From the NCBI GenBank assembly GCA_035647835.1, contig DASRMS010000102.1:1-27646 (forward strand): a stretch of 27,646 nt of DNA, in the 5' to 3' direction. This document shows, one piece after another, positions 6,774 through 14,114 of this stretch. The DNA is from UBA9865 sp035647835. GTDB lineage: Bacteria > Bacillota > Dethiobacteria > Dethiobacterales > Dethiobacteraceae. The notes beneath the pieces are model-generated. The model saw nothing but the letters and a program-made list of their open reading frames with translations, did no database searches and was not told the DNA's origin. Numbering within the stretch: the first letter of the stretch is position 1; every line of letters begins with the position of its first letter. Made by a program: the position numbers and the translations under genes.

Positions 6774-7718
6774 CTAGTCAATTAAACCGTTGGCTTTTAA
6801 ATGTTCACGGGCTACATCTTCTGGCTCCATCTCGTCCACTGAAACTTTTTTGTTTAGTTCCTGCATCTGCTCAGTGGTAATAAGATTTTCAATTCCCTGC
6901 AGAGCTTCTTCGAGTTCAGGATGCTCTTCCAGCACTTCCGTGCGTACCATTAAAATACCATAGTAAGGTGGGTTAAAGCCCTTGTCGTCTTCGAGAATTT
7001 TTAAATTTTCGACCACAAGCTCACCATCAGTAGAGTAGGTATTGATAGCATCAACTTCATCATTGCGTATCGCCATATACATCAAGGAGCGGTTCATTTC
7101 TACAGTTTCTTTAAAAGAAAAGCCGTATATCTCTGTGTACTCTTTGTAACCCTGACCCGGGTAATTCAACCAAGATGGGGTGACCGCTAAACTCATTTCT
7201 TTAGCAAAGGGGGCAAGATCACTCTGTTTGTTAATGTTATTTTCATCAGCCCATTTACGAGGTACAGCTACACAGAAGGTATTGTTATAGCCGTAAGAGG
7301 GGAAGACAGTTAGGCCATGATCTTTGGGGAGGTTTTCATGGACAAATTCCCATACTTTTTGTGGATCACGGTATTCTTCAGTTAAGCCCTGCTCGTATAG
7401 ACCTAAAAATAGGGTGCCCGTAAAGTTATTACACATATCTAACTGACCACTGACAGTAGCTTCATGAGCTGCCATTGAGGAGCCAAGATTGCGTATATGC
7501 TCAACCTTATGGGGTGTTCTATCCTCAATGAGAATTTTAGTTAGTTCTGCTAGAATCTCCACTTCAGCATAACCCTGTGAGCCAATTTTTAAGGTAACGC
7601 CTTTTTCATCAGGAGGTGTGTCACCAGATGTGTCTCCGTTTCCACAACCGGTTAGGATGCCCGCCAAGGCTAAAGTTAGAACCAGCAAGATAGAGCACAA
7701 TCTTCTTGTGTTGATCAT
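6774..7718 (-). CDS. Glycine betaine/osmoprotectant-type ABC substrate-binding lipoprotein
   Basis: 314 residues from ATG 7718. A longer GTG start at 7751 is in frame, but the Shine-Dalgarno AAAGGAAG lies between the two and would then be inside the coding region. A lipoprotein signal is clear: basic start, hydrophobic stretch, lipobox LTGC with Cys25. The mature part has the OpuAC/QAT-family beginning (KIGSQGYAEVEILAELT) and the NLGSS and FTGT pocket segments. Such proteins capture quaternary amines (betaine, choline, carnitine) outside the cell and deliver them to an ABC permease. No permease or ATPase gene is nearby, so it is an orphan subunit here. It has its own promoter and terminator, that is, a monocistronic unit. 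Ligand not determined. Confidence 0.9.
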   Translation of the reverse strand: MINTRRLCSILLVLTLALAGILTGCGNGDTSGDTPPDEKGVTLKIGSQGYAEVEILAELTKILIEDRTPHKVEHIRNLGSSMAAHEATVSGQLDMCNNFTGTLFLGLYEQGLTEEYRDPQKVWEFVHENLPKDHGLTVFPSYGYNNTFCVAVPRKWADENNINKQSDLAPFAKEMSLAVTPSWLNYPGQGYKEYTEIYGFSFKETVEMNRSLMYMAIRNDEVDAINTYSTDGELVVENLKILEDDKGFNPPYYGILMVRTEVLEEHPELEEALQGIENLITTEQMQELNKKVSVDEMEPEDVAREHLKANGLID

Positions 7719-7840
7719 TGGTTTTCGCACTTCCTTTCTATTTTTCTGCACAGATGCATTTTGCTCCGTACAATTGCCCCTAAGTTGTCCAGGTGAGAAA
7801 CTTTAGTAAAAGTATTCAGAATTGTATATGCGTATAATCT

Positions 7841-7869
7841 ATCTTAACGGAAAGTAACAATTCTGTCAA
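7841..7869 (-). promoter_or_regulatory. Sigma-A promoter of the binding-protein gene
   Basis: On the minus strand: TTGACA (7864-7869), 17-bp spacer, TAAGAT (7841-7846). The -35 is perfect and the -10 matches 4 of 6. Transcription would begin near 7834, leaving a 5' leader of about 115 nt before ATG 7718. The rest of the 329-bp gap up to the aldolase gene (7870-8047) holds no feature I can defend beyond that gene's ribosome binding site. Confidence 0.7.
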
Positions 7870-8047
7870 GTTGGCAGCAATTTGTAAAAACCTGTTATTG
7901 CTTAAGCTGTCTGCCATTTACTAGGTGAGTAATGTTTTAAAGGCAGGAAAAATGTAGTTTGATACCGAATTATTACAAGGTTAAGTGATGCTGTACTATC
8001 GCAAGACATAAATATTGGTAGGATTAGATAATCAAAGGGGGAGAAAG

Positions 8048-9112
8048 GTGAACATTTCAGAACTTTTGGGTAAAGATGCCCAATATTTGTTGGAGCATCA
8101 ATGTGATACTATAGAGCGAGCAAGACTGCATCTGCCCGGCCCTGATTTTGTGGGCAGAGTAGTTGCCATGACGGACAGACCGGTACCGGTTTTGCGCAGT
8201 CTGCAAACTATGTTTAACCACGGACGCCTGTCGGAGACCGGTTATCTATCAATTTTGCCTGTAGACCAAGGCATTGAGCATTCAGGAGGTGCTTCTTTTG
8301 CACCCAACCCTGCTTATTTTGATCCCGAGCAAATTGTGAAGTTGGCCATAGAAGGTGGCTGCAATGCTGTAGCCTCTACTTTAGGCGTGCTCGGTGCAGT
8401 ATCCCGGCGTTATGCCCATAAAATTCCCTTTATTATGAAGTTAAATCATAATGAATTGTTATCGTACCCTAATACATACGATCAAGTAATGTTTGCTGAT
8501 GTTAAGCAGGCTTGGGCGATGGGTGCTGTGGGTGTGGGGGCAACTATTTATTATGGTTCGGAGCAATCTCGCCGCCAGATTCAAGAAGTGACGGCAGCAT
8601 TCCGTCTAGCACATGAATTGGGGATGTTTACTGTTTTATGGTGTTACTTAAGAAACGGCTCTTTCAAGATTGATGGTGTAGATTACCATTCTGCAGCCGA
8701 CTTAACAGGGCAGGCTAATCACCTCGGGGTAACTTTAGAGGCGGATATTATTAAACAAAAACTACCGGAAGTAAATGGTGGTTATCCGGCTGTTAGCAAG
8801 CAGGCGGGTAAAACATTTGGCAAGATACACGATAAAGTATATAGTGATTTAACTACAGATCATCCCATTGATCTGGCACGTTACCAAGTGGCAAACTGCT
8901 ATTTGGGTCGGGCAGGCCTAATTAACTCTGGTGGAGCCTCTGGTAAAAACGATATTGTGGATGCTGTGCGTACTGCTGTGATTAATAAACGTGCAGGCGG
9001 CATGGGCTTAATTTGCGGACGCAAGGCTTTCCAAAAACCGATGGCCGACGGTGTCAAGCTGCTCAATGCCATTCAAGACGTTTATCTGGAGGCAAAAATA
9101 ACCATCGCTTAA
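8048..9112 (+). CDS. fbaB: Class I fructose-bisphosphate aldolase (DhnA/FbaB type)
   Basis: 354 residues from GTG 8048. The frame extends to TTG 8015, but AAAGGGGGAG lies just before the GTG, and the N-terminus ISELLGKDAQ then lines up with the E. coli FbaB start. Hallmarks are SILPVDQGIEHSGGASFAPN, KLNHNELLSYPNTYD, DLTGQANHL and ADIIKQK; the first Lys of the last (K236) is the expected Schiff-base residue. C-terminal GRAGLINSGGASG and GGMGLICGRKAF bind phosphate. It reversibly splits fructose-1,6-bisphosphate into two triose phosphates, in glycolysis or, more often for this type, gluconeogenesis. The similarity to the E. coli protein as I remember it is striking along the whole length. It stands alone, closed by a strong terminator. 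Confidence 0.95.
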   Translation: MNISELLGKDAQYLLEHQCDTIERARLHLPGPDFVGRVVAMTDRPVPVLRSLQTMFNHGRLSETGYLSILPVDQGIEHSGGASFAPNPAYFDPEQIVKLAIEGGCNAVASTLGVLGAVSRRYAHKIPFIMKLNHNELLSYPNTYDQVMFADVKQAWAMGAVGVGATIYYGSEQSRRQIQEVTAAFRLAHELGMFTVLWCYLRNGSFKIDGVDYHSAADLTGQANHLGVTLEADIIKQKLPEVNGGYPAVSKQAGKTFGKIHDKVYSDLTTDHPIDLARYQVANCYLGRAGLINSGGASGKNDIVDAVRTAVINKRAGGMGLICGRKAFQKPMADGVKLLNAIQDVYLEAKITIA

Positions 9113-9147
9113 ATTTAAGAGCCGGCGTCAAGCCGGCTCTTAAATTT
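9111..9147. terminator. Perfect 16-bp inverted repeat terminator after fbaB
   Basis: AAATTTAAGAGCCGGC (9111-9126), loop GTCAA, GCCGGCTCTTAAATTT (9132-9147), fully complementary. The left arm includes two bases of the fbaB stop codon. The A/T-rich outer part could serve termination from both strands. Confidence 0.8.
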
Positions 9148-9210
9148 CTCTCTCGCTGTCAGTGCTGTTAGTTAAGTTAAGTGAATTATTCAAGCCTGAC
9201 CCCACAACCC

Positions 9211-9241
9211 TGTTAACCCCAGGGGTGGGCATAGGTTGACA
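9211..9241 (+). promoter_or_regulatory. BirA operator (biotin box) upstream of bioY
   Basis: TGTTAACC (9211-9218), exactly 15 bases, GGTTGACA (9234-9241). The two halves are an inverted repeat with one mismatch and fit the known BirA operator pattern, TTGTnAACC-N14-16-GGTTnACAA. The right half contains the -35 hexamer of the bioY promoter, so bound BirA would block RNA polymerase when biotin is plentiful. It implies the genome encodes a BirA with a DNA-binding domain. Confidence 0.85.
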
Positions 9242-9265
9242 GGATAAAAATAGTCGTGCTATAAT
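9236..9265 (+). promoter_or_regulatory. Sigma-A promoter of bioY-thiE
   Basis: TTGACA (9236-9241), 18-bp spacer, TATAAT (9260-9265): both hexamers are perfect. The start would be near 9272, giving a leader of about 25 nt. The -35 overlaps the right half of the biotin box. Confidence 0.88.
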
Positions 9266-9296
9266 CCTGCTAACATCTTGGCAGGAGGCAGTGCTA

Positions 9297-9833
9297 ATGA
9301 CAAGAAAATTCGCTACTCGTGACTTAGTATTAATAGCTTTATTTGCCGCCTTAACCTCACTTTTAGCTTATCTGATTATTCCGCTTCCTGGTGGTTTCCC
9401 GCCGCTGACCGGCCAATCTTTAGCGGTAATGTTAGCGGGTCTGCTGCTTGGAGCGCGCAATGGGGCCATGAGTCAGCTTGTTTATTTATTGCTGGGCGCA
9501 GCCGGGCTGCCGGTGTTTGCTGGTGGCACCGCTGGTGTGGGCGTCATCGTCAGCCCGACAGGCGGTTTTATCTGGGGTTTTGTCGTAGGAGCCTGGGTAA
9601 TTGGTAAACTAACTGAAGATCAGAAGAAACTTACTTGGTTACGTTTAGTTAGTGCGGCAGTTTGCGGTGGTGTTTTTGCTGTCTATGTGCCGGGAGTTTT
9701 GCAAATGGCGAATGTTCTCCAGATTACACCAAGTAGAGCTCTGGTGGCCATGTTGCCCTATCTGCCTGGTGATTTACTGAAAGTTTTTATCGCGGCAGCA
9801 CTTGCCCGCAAAACTATGCCGCAGTTACAATAA
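9297..9833 (+). CDS. bioY: BioY biotin transporter substrate-specificity component
   Basis: 178 residues from ATG 9297; a GTG at 9291 is in frame but only 2 nt from the AGGAGG (9283-9288), whereas the ATG sits at 8 nt. Six hydrophobic segments and the family strings LPGGFPPLTGQSLAVMLAG, YLLLGAAGLPVFAGG and SPTGGFIWGF identify BioY, the S-component that binds biotin in the membrane and works with an ECF energizing module (EcfAA'T) encoded elsewhere, or alone at low capacity. Regulation is visible: a biotin box overlaps its promoter. thiE follows 35 bp downstream with no terminator between, so it is probably co-transcribed and thus partly under biotin control. Confidence 0.95.
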   Translation: MTRKFATRDLVLIALFAALTSLLAYLIIPLPGGFPPLTGQSLAVMLAGLLLGARNGAMSQLVYLLLGAAGLPVFAGGTAGVGVIVSPTGGFIWGFVVGAWVIGKLTEDQKKLTWLRLVSAAVCGGVFAVYVPGVLQMANVLQITPSRALVAMLPYLPGDLLKVFIAAALARKTMPQLQ

Positions 9834-9868
9834 AGGTATCAGTTCTCTGCCAGGAAAGGATGACAAGA

Positions 9869-10516
9869 ATGACACGTAGTTTTTTGCAAACAGATATATA
9901 TGGTATTACGTGTGAGGCTATGTCTGCCGGTCGTAGTAATCTGGAGACTGTGCGCGAGCTTTTACAGGCAGGTGTGCAAATTATCCAGTACCGGGAAAAA
10001 GAGAAAACAAAGCGTGAAAAATTCGCCCAGTGTTTAGCCCTCAGCAAAATGTGTAAAAAAGCAGGCGCACTGTTTATTGTCAACGATGACGTGGACATTG
10101 CTTTGGCCGCCCAGGCTGATGGCGTGCATGTAGGACAAGATGACCTGCCAGCAGATATTGTACGTGCCCTAGTAGGCTCAAAAGTGATTGTTGGTGTTTC
10201 TGCCGGCAACACTAAAGAAGCCGCTGCAGCTGTGGCGTGTGGTGCTGATTATCTCGGCGTCGGCCCTATCTTTGCTACAGGAACAAAACTAGATGCCGGT
10301 GCGCCTATTGGTTTAGAATTTTTAGCTTATCTTAAAGCAAGATATACACTGCCTTTGGTGGCAATTGGCGGAATTAACCCTGAGAATATAACACAAGTTT
10401 TTCAAAGTGGTGCAGATTCTGCTGCTATGATTTCGGCCTTAGTCTCATCCTCGGAGCTCGGCGCGACGGTGAGGGCAACCAGGCAGCGTCTTAAAGAACA
10501 CGGCTTTGCTGGGTAA
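9869..10516 (+). CDS. thiE: Thiamine-phosphate synthase
   Basis: 215 residues from ATG 9869; an in-frame ATG at 9860 lies on top of its own ribosome binding site, while AGGAAAGG is well placed for 9869. The TIM-barrel motifs are all present: QYREK (40-44), VNDDVDIAL (71-79), GVHVGQDD (85-92), GVSAGNTKEA (109-118), DYLGVGPIFATGTK (127-140) and VAIGGI near the C-terminus. It joins the thiazole phosphate carboxylate and HMP pyrophosphate moieties to make thiamine phosphate. No other thi gene is nearby and no TPP riboswitch precedes it; it sits in the bioY transcript instead. Its last 26 bp overlap the 3' end of the oppositely oriented DUF1405 gene. Confidence 0.95.
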   Translation: MTRSFLQTDIYGITCEAMSAGRSNLETVRELLQAGVQIIQYREKEKTKREKFAQCLALSKMCKKAGALFIVNDDVDIALAAQADGVHVGQDDLPADIVRALVGSKVIVGVSAGNTKEAAAAVACGADYLGVGPIFATGTKLDAGAPIGLEFLAYLKARYTLPLVAIGGINPENITQVFQSGADSAAMISALVSSSELGATVRATRQRLKEHGFAG

Positions 10517-11087
10517 ACTTCCAAGCTGAGTTGAATAATAGGATAGTCAACACTATACCAAAGCTAACGGAAATATTGCGGATAGCGGCTACGCTGATAT
10601 AAGTCGTATCTACGCGGGGGTAGATCCCCACCACATAGTCTAAATAATCGTTAAAGAAATACCAAGCAGCAATGGCTGTTGCTTGGGCATAGTTGAGGGG
10701 CAGCCGATAATAAAACCAAAAGAGGCTCGCCTCAAGCGCCATCCCCAGATGTCCGCTCCACAATAAAATATTTGCGAAATGACGGTAACCACTGAGCTGA
10801 TAAACAGTAATGATCACCACTGTCCATAGGCCGTGTTTAATGAGGCCAAAGTAAGCGAATCCCTCCAAAAAGTAGTGTCGCCGGCCTCTCCTCAGCCGTA
10901 GTAAGACCAGAAAGAAATATAGCACCGCCAGGGGAGAATTAGGTACAAATGGCCAGAGGTAAGGTGGTGTCGTGACAAACTGAGGCTGATACCACCAGAA
11001 ACCCCAGACAATGCCGATGAAATTAATTACTAGCAGGCTCACAAAAAACAATTTGTTGTTAAAGACAGCTTTTAAATACTGACGCAT
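10491..11087 (-). CDS. DUF1405 family membrane protein (YpjA-like)
   Basis: 198 residues with about five or six hydrophobic spans. The region NFIGIVWGFWWYQPQF followed by TTPPYLWPFVPNSPL is the family signature (as in Bacillus YpjA), and a later YFFNDYLDYVVGIYPR segment is also conserved. Function is unknown; the protein is an integral membrane component found in many Bacillota. AAGGAG lies 7 nt before the ATG. It is convergent with thiE and overlaps its end by 26 bp with no terminator visible between them, so transcription across the overlap would yield complementary RNA ends. The 174 bp upstream (11088-11261) hold a tandem pair of CAAGTAACT and nothing else I can assign. Confidence 0.88.
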   Translation of the reverse strand: MRQYLKAVFNNKLFFVSLLVINFIGIVWGFWWYQPQFVTTPPYLWPFVPNSPLAVLYFFLVLLRLRRGRRHYFLEGFAYFGLIKHGLWTVVIITVYQLSGYRHFANILLWSGHLGMALEASLFWFYYRLPLNYAQATAIAAWYFFNDYLDYVVGIYPRVDTTYISVAAIRNISVSFGIVLTILLFNSAWKFTQQSRVL

Positions 11088-11234
11088 CAGCCACTCCTTA
11101 ATGAACTTTTATCTGATAGTATGCGCAAAAGACGGCAAAAAAAAATCCTGCACACGATCCCTCACGCTCGAGTACTGGCCGTCTGTGCCGCTTTGTTAAT
11201 GACAAGTAACTGCAAGTAACTTAATTGTGCCAGT

Positions 11235-11263
11235 AAAAAAAGACTGGATTTGCTCCAGTCTTT
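11235..11263 (-). terminator. Intrinsic terminator of the MarR gene
   Basis: Read on the minus strand: AAAGACTGGA (11263-11254), loop GCAAA, TCCAGTCTTT followed by further T to 11235. The stem begins at the stop codon of the MarR gene. Confidence 0.88.
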
Positions 11264-11735
11264 AAGCTTCATCTGCTTTGTTTTCCTTGATTAAATCAAA
11301 TTCCGCGAAGACACGCAGCACTGCTTTAACGGAAAGCACTAACATTTCTCGTTCTTCGGCAGTGAGCCGGGCGGCCAAATGGTTAAAGCGTTTGTTGCGC
11401 CGCTCAAAAACTAAACTGGCTAATTGCGTACCATATGAGGTTAAATAAACTCTAACTACACGCCGATCTCGGTCATCGCCTTGACGTTTAACTAAATTTA
11501 ATTTAACTAAGCGGTCCACTAAACGTGTGGCTGCACTTTCCGCCAGGTAGATTTCGGCGCTCAATTCTCCCATGGTGAGGCCGTCTTGCATAAATAGAAT
11601 CAATAAGGCATTAATTTGCCCCGGCGTGATGCCCAGCCCAGTTAATTCCTTACTTTCTTCCGTTTCTAAGTAGTGCGTTAGTTTAGGAAAGATCTCCTGA
11701 AATACTTCAGTAAAGTATGAGGTATTTTCAAACAA
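11262..11735 (-). CDS. MarR family transcriptional regulator
   Basis: 157 residues from a TTG at 11735. The frame opens at an ATG at 11753, but the only good Shine-Dalgarno, GAGGAGG (11750-11744), lies inside that longer version and exactly 8 nt before the TTG, so the TTG is preferred. It has a winged helix-turn-helix: LTMGELSAEIYLAESAATRLVDRLV, then the wing motif GDDRDRRVVRVYLT, flanked by dimerising helices. MarR proteins repress nearby or own promoters and release DNA on binding small phenolic or oxidant signals. It is monocistronic; neighbouring genes do not reveal its regulon. A short ACTT-C-AAGT palindrome beside its own -10 region could be an autoregulatory site, with weak support. 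Confidence 0.92.
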   Translation of the reverse strand: MFENTSYFTEVFQEIFPKLTHYLETEESKELTGLGITPGQINALLILFMQDGLTMGELSAEIYLAESAATRLVDRLVKLNLVKRQGDDRDRRVVRVYLTSYGTQLASLVFERRNKRFNHLAARLTAEEREMLVLSVKAVLRVFAEFDLIKENKADEA

Positions 11736-11773
11736 GGAATCTGCCTCCTCCATATTTCTTTTTGATAGTTTTG

Positions 11774-11782
11774 ATTATAACA
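11774..11782 (-). promoter_or_regulatory. Extended -10 promoter of the MarR gene
   Basis: On the minus strand TGTTATAAT: TATAAT (11774-11779) preceded by TGn (extended -10). No good -35 at 17-18 bp, as is usual for extended -10 promoters. Confidence 0.55.
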
Positions 11783-11931
11783 CTTCAAGTCAAAAATAGA
11801 TAGGAAAAGTAGTTAGCATGACAATATTTGCAGCTCTAGCTGCAAATAATTTAACAAATAGCGGAAATATTAAGCTGTGATTGATAAAGGTGCAGTAAAA
11901 AAAGTAAGTGGGCGGAAAAAATCCCGTACTT

Positions 11932-11940
11932 TGGTATACT
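11932..11940 (+). promoter_or_regulatory. Possible extended -10 promoter of coaE
   Basis: TGGTATACT: TATACT (5 of 6 matches) with the TGn extension. No recognisable -35. It lies 25 bp before the GTG start, which leaves a short leader with the strong GAGGAGGGAG ribosome site. Confidence 0.4.
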
Positions 11941-11964
11941 ATTTAGCATAGAGGAGGGAGCCTG

Positions 11965-12573
11965 GTGTTAGTTATTGGCTTAACAGGCGGTATTGCTACA
12001 GGTAAATCAACGGTTGCAGACTTATTTGCTAAATTGGGTGCCTATCGGATTGATACTGATCATTTGGCGCGCTTGATTGTGGTGCCGGGAAAACCAGCTT
12101 GGCAAGCAATTATTCAGTATTTTGGTGAAGAAATTCTGCTCCCCGATGGTCAAATAAACAGAAGCAAACTAGGGAAGTTAGTTTTTAGCGACGCCAAGAA
12201 GCGTCAGGTCTTAGAAAATATTACACATCCGGCCATCCGTGAGTTAATGCAAATTAAGTTAAGTGAAGCGCGGGCTAATGGTATTTGTCTTGCGCTAGTG
12301 GAAGTTCCCCAGCTGTTTGAAACCGACTTTCACCAAGATGTCGACCAAACAATTGTCGTGACTGCCGGGGAAGAACAGCAGTTAGTTCGACTCGCTGTCC
12401 GCGATGGGCTAGTGGGTGAAGATGCACGGCAGCGACTGGCAGCACAAATGCCGCTCTCGGCGAAAGCAGCTCGCGCAGACTATGTCATTGTCAACAATGG
12501 GGATCTGGCGGAGACAGAAAGGCAAGTCAAGGTGCTTTGGCAGCTGTTGCAGCGGGAGTGTGTCAATGACTGA
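11965..12573 (+). CDS. coaE: Dephospho-CoA kinase
   Basis: 202 residues from a GTG start, 6 nt after AGGAGGG. The P-loop reads GLTGGIATGKST near the N-terminus, followed by DTDHLAR (the acceptor-side Asp motif), LDNITHP-like LENITHPAIR, and VVEVPQLFET, the usual CoaE lid and CoA-binding region; length matches the family (about 200). It phosphorylates the 3'-hydroxyl of dephospho-CoA, the last step of CoA synthesis, in the cytosol. Its 3' end overlaps the next gene by 8 nt (ATGACTGA), a strong sign of translational coupling with the lytic transglycosylase; coaE-slt pairing is common in clostridia. Confidence 0.96.
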   Translation: MLVIGLTGGIATGKSTVADLFAKLGAYRIDTDHLARLIVVPGKPAWQAIIQYFGEEILLPDGQINRSKLGKLVFSDAKKRQVLENITHPAIRELMQIKLSEARANGICLALVEVPQLFETDFHQDVDQTIVVTAGEEQQLVRLAVRDGLVGEDARQRLAAQMPLSAKAARADYVIVNNGDLAETERQVKVLWQLLQRECVND

Positions 12574-13126
12574 ATTAATTCGTGGGTCGCGGCTGCTCTT
12601 CATGCTCATCATTATTGTTTTGCTGGTTGTTTTTTTTAGATCTCCTTACTTTCGCAGATTATCTTATCCCTATCACCACCGGAAAATAATCGAAAAGAAT
12701 GCTTTGGAGTTTCGTGTTGATCCGCTGCTGGTAGCGGCAGTGATACATACTGAAAGTAAGTTTGACGTACGTGCCGTCTCGCCTAAAGGTGCCTTGGGCT
12801 TGATGCAAATTATGCCGCCTACGGCTGCCTGGATTGCACAAAAACTCAAGCTGGGGTCGCTCACGAAGGAACAAATTTTGCAGCCAGAAACAAATATCCG
12901 CCTTGGTGCCTGGTATTTAGCTAACCTGACGCAAGAGTTTAATGGTCAGCTTGATCTGGTAATCACTGCGTATAATGGTGGCCCTGGTCAAGTAAACCGC
13001 TGGTTAGCCAGCGGGGTATGGTCCGGTCGTTATGCTGACCGTGCGGAAATCCCCTTTTCCGAAACAAGAGAGTTCCTGGAAAGGGTACGCACCACTTATC
13101 TACAGTATCAAGAACTTTATCGTTAA
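12566..13126 (+). CDS. Membrane-anchored lytic transglycosylase (SLT domain)
   Basis: 186 residues from ATG 12566, inside the last codons of coaE and preceded by GGGAG. An N-terminal hydrophobic anchor (about 8-25) holds it outside the membrane. The goose-lysozyme-like SLT domain follows: HTESKFD with the catalytic Glu63, SPKGALGLMQIMP (71-84), NIRLGAWYL and AYNGGPGQV. It cleaves the glycan strand of peptidoglycan, leaving 1,6-anhydro-MurNAc ends. It is short, with no LysM or other binding module. Coupled to coaE by an 8-nt overlap. No terminator follows in the 167 bp before the yebC-like gene. Confidence 0.93.
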   Translation: MTELIRGSRLLFMLIIIVLLVVFFRSPYFRRLSYPYHHRKIIEKNALEFRVDPLLVAAVIHTESKFDVRAVSPKGALGLMQIMPPTAAWIAQKLKLGSLTKEQILQPETNIRLGAWYLANLTQEFNGQLDLVITAYNGGPGQVNRWLASGVWSGRYADRAEIPFSETREFLERVRTTYLQYQELYR

Positions 13127-13219
13127 GAGTAAATATCAAGTCGCACTTAGCAGGTTTTTATCTAAACAGGATTAAAAGCTGGCACTAGGAGCCTGACAGC
13201 GCATACTTCTTCGTTCTGC

Positions 13220-13248
13220 TTGCCGCTGAGTACCAGTCGTGTTAAGAT
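13220..13248 (+). promoter_or_regulatory. Promoter upstream of the YebC gene
   Basis: TTGCCG (13220-13225), 17-bp spacer, TAAGAT (13243-13248) with a TGn extension. Each hexamer matches 4 of 6. The same -10 sequence occurs in the well-formed promoter at 7841. Confidence 0.5.
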
Positions 13249-13293
13249 GGGAAGGGTAACAAGTGCCTAATGTATTAACCGGGAGGGATTGCC

Positions 13294-14049
13294 ATGGCCG
13301 GCCATTCGAAATGGGCCAATATTAAACACAAAAAAGCGCGTGCTGATGCGCAAAAAGGAAAGAGTTTCACCAAGATATCTAAAGAGATTATGGCTGCTGT
13401 ACGACAAGGCGGCAGTGATCCTAATGGAAACTTTCGCTTACGCCTAGCTTTGCAAAAAGCTCGTTCTGTCAACATGCCCAATGATAATATTACTCGCGCG
13501 GTGCAAAAAGGCGCTGGTGAGCTGGACGGGGTTAATTACGAAGAAATTGTTTACGAGGGTTATGGCCCGGCCGGGACAGCTGTACTGCTGGATATTCTTA
13601 CCGATAACCGCAACCGTACTGTCGGGGAAATACGTCATATTTTTTCTCGCCACGCCGGTAGTCTGGGCGCCACAGGCTGCGTAGCCTGGATGTTTAACCG
13701 CAAAGGTTATCTGGCAGTGGCAGCGGACGGTATTGATGAAGATGACTTGATGCTGCAGGCTTTAGATGCAGGAGCAGCAGACTTTGAAGCCGATGAGGAT
13801 GGCTATGAGATTTATACAGCACCGGACGATTTTGAAGCCGTTAAAGAAAAACTGGAAGTAGCGGGTATTGATTTTACGGAAGCAGAAATTACGATGATTC
13901 CAGAAAATACGGTAGTAGTAACCGACCTGGAAGATGCCCGTAAGGCCATGATCTTGATTGAACTTTTAGAGGACCATGATGATGTGCAAAATGCTTATAC
14001 TAATTTAGATATTCCTGCAGAGGTAGCCCAAGCTTTAGAGAATGAATAG
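13294..14049 (+). CDS. YebC/PmpR family protein
   Basis: 251 residues, the normal family length. The N-terminal MAGHSKWANIKHKKARADAQ signature, the RLALQKARSVNMPNDNI segment and the acidic C-terminal domains are all recognisable. Members act as DNA-binding regulators or, for some, as ribosome-associated factors that relieve stalling at proline runs; sequence alone does not separate the two roles here. GGGAGG lies 8 nt before ATG. It has a plausible promoter of its own. ruvC, which often follows yebC, is absent; a BofC-C-like gene follows after a hairpin. Confidence 0.93.
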   Translation: MAGHSKWANIKHKKARADAQKGKSFTKISKEIMAAVRQGGSDPNGNFRLRLALQKARSVNMPNDNITRAVQKGAGELDGVNYEEIVYEGYGPAGTAVLLDILTDNRNRTVGEIRHIFSRHAGSLGATGCVAWMFNRKGYLAVAADGIDEDDLMLQALDAGAADFEADEDGYEIYTAPDDFEAVKEKLEVAGIDFTEAEITMIPENTVVVTDLEDARKAMILIELLEDHDDVQNAYTNLDIPAEVAQALENE

Positions 14050-14059
14050 CAAATAGTAT

Positions 14060-14110
14060 AAACCCCCTGATCACGGGAAATTCTTAAAGTAAGAACGTGA
14101 AAGGGGGTTT
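14060..14110 (+). terminator. Terminator-like hairpin whose 3' arm is the next gene's Shine-Dalgarno
   Basis: AAACCCCCT (14060-14068) pairs perfectly with AGGGGGTTT (14102-14110). Inside, CACG (14072-14075) pairs with CGTG (14096-14099) and TTCTT (14081-14085) with AAGAA (14091-14095), closing on AAAGT. The 3' arm runs into TTTTCTT and then the GTG start at 14115. The structure can end the yebC transcript, and in read-through or newly started RNA it would hide the only ribosome binding site (AGGGGG) of the next gene. Confidence 0.7.
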
Positions 14111-14114
14111 TCTT

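Noticed and set aside
7719..7751. Longer GTG start for the binding lipoprotein
   Set aside because: It would place the Shine-Dalgarno inside the coding region and spoil the normal signal-peptide length.
11203..11221. Tandem CAAGTAACT pair
   Set aside because: Only two 9-bp copies in a spacer; no CRISPR-like or iteron-like continuation.
11736..11753. ATG start for the MarR gene
   Set aside because: No Shine-Dalgarno before it, while GAGGAGG lies 8 nt before the TTG at 11735.
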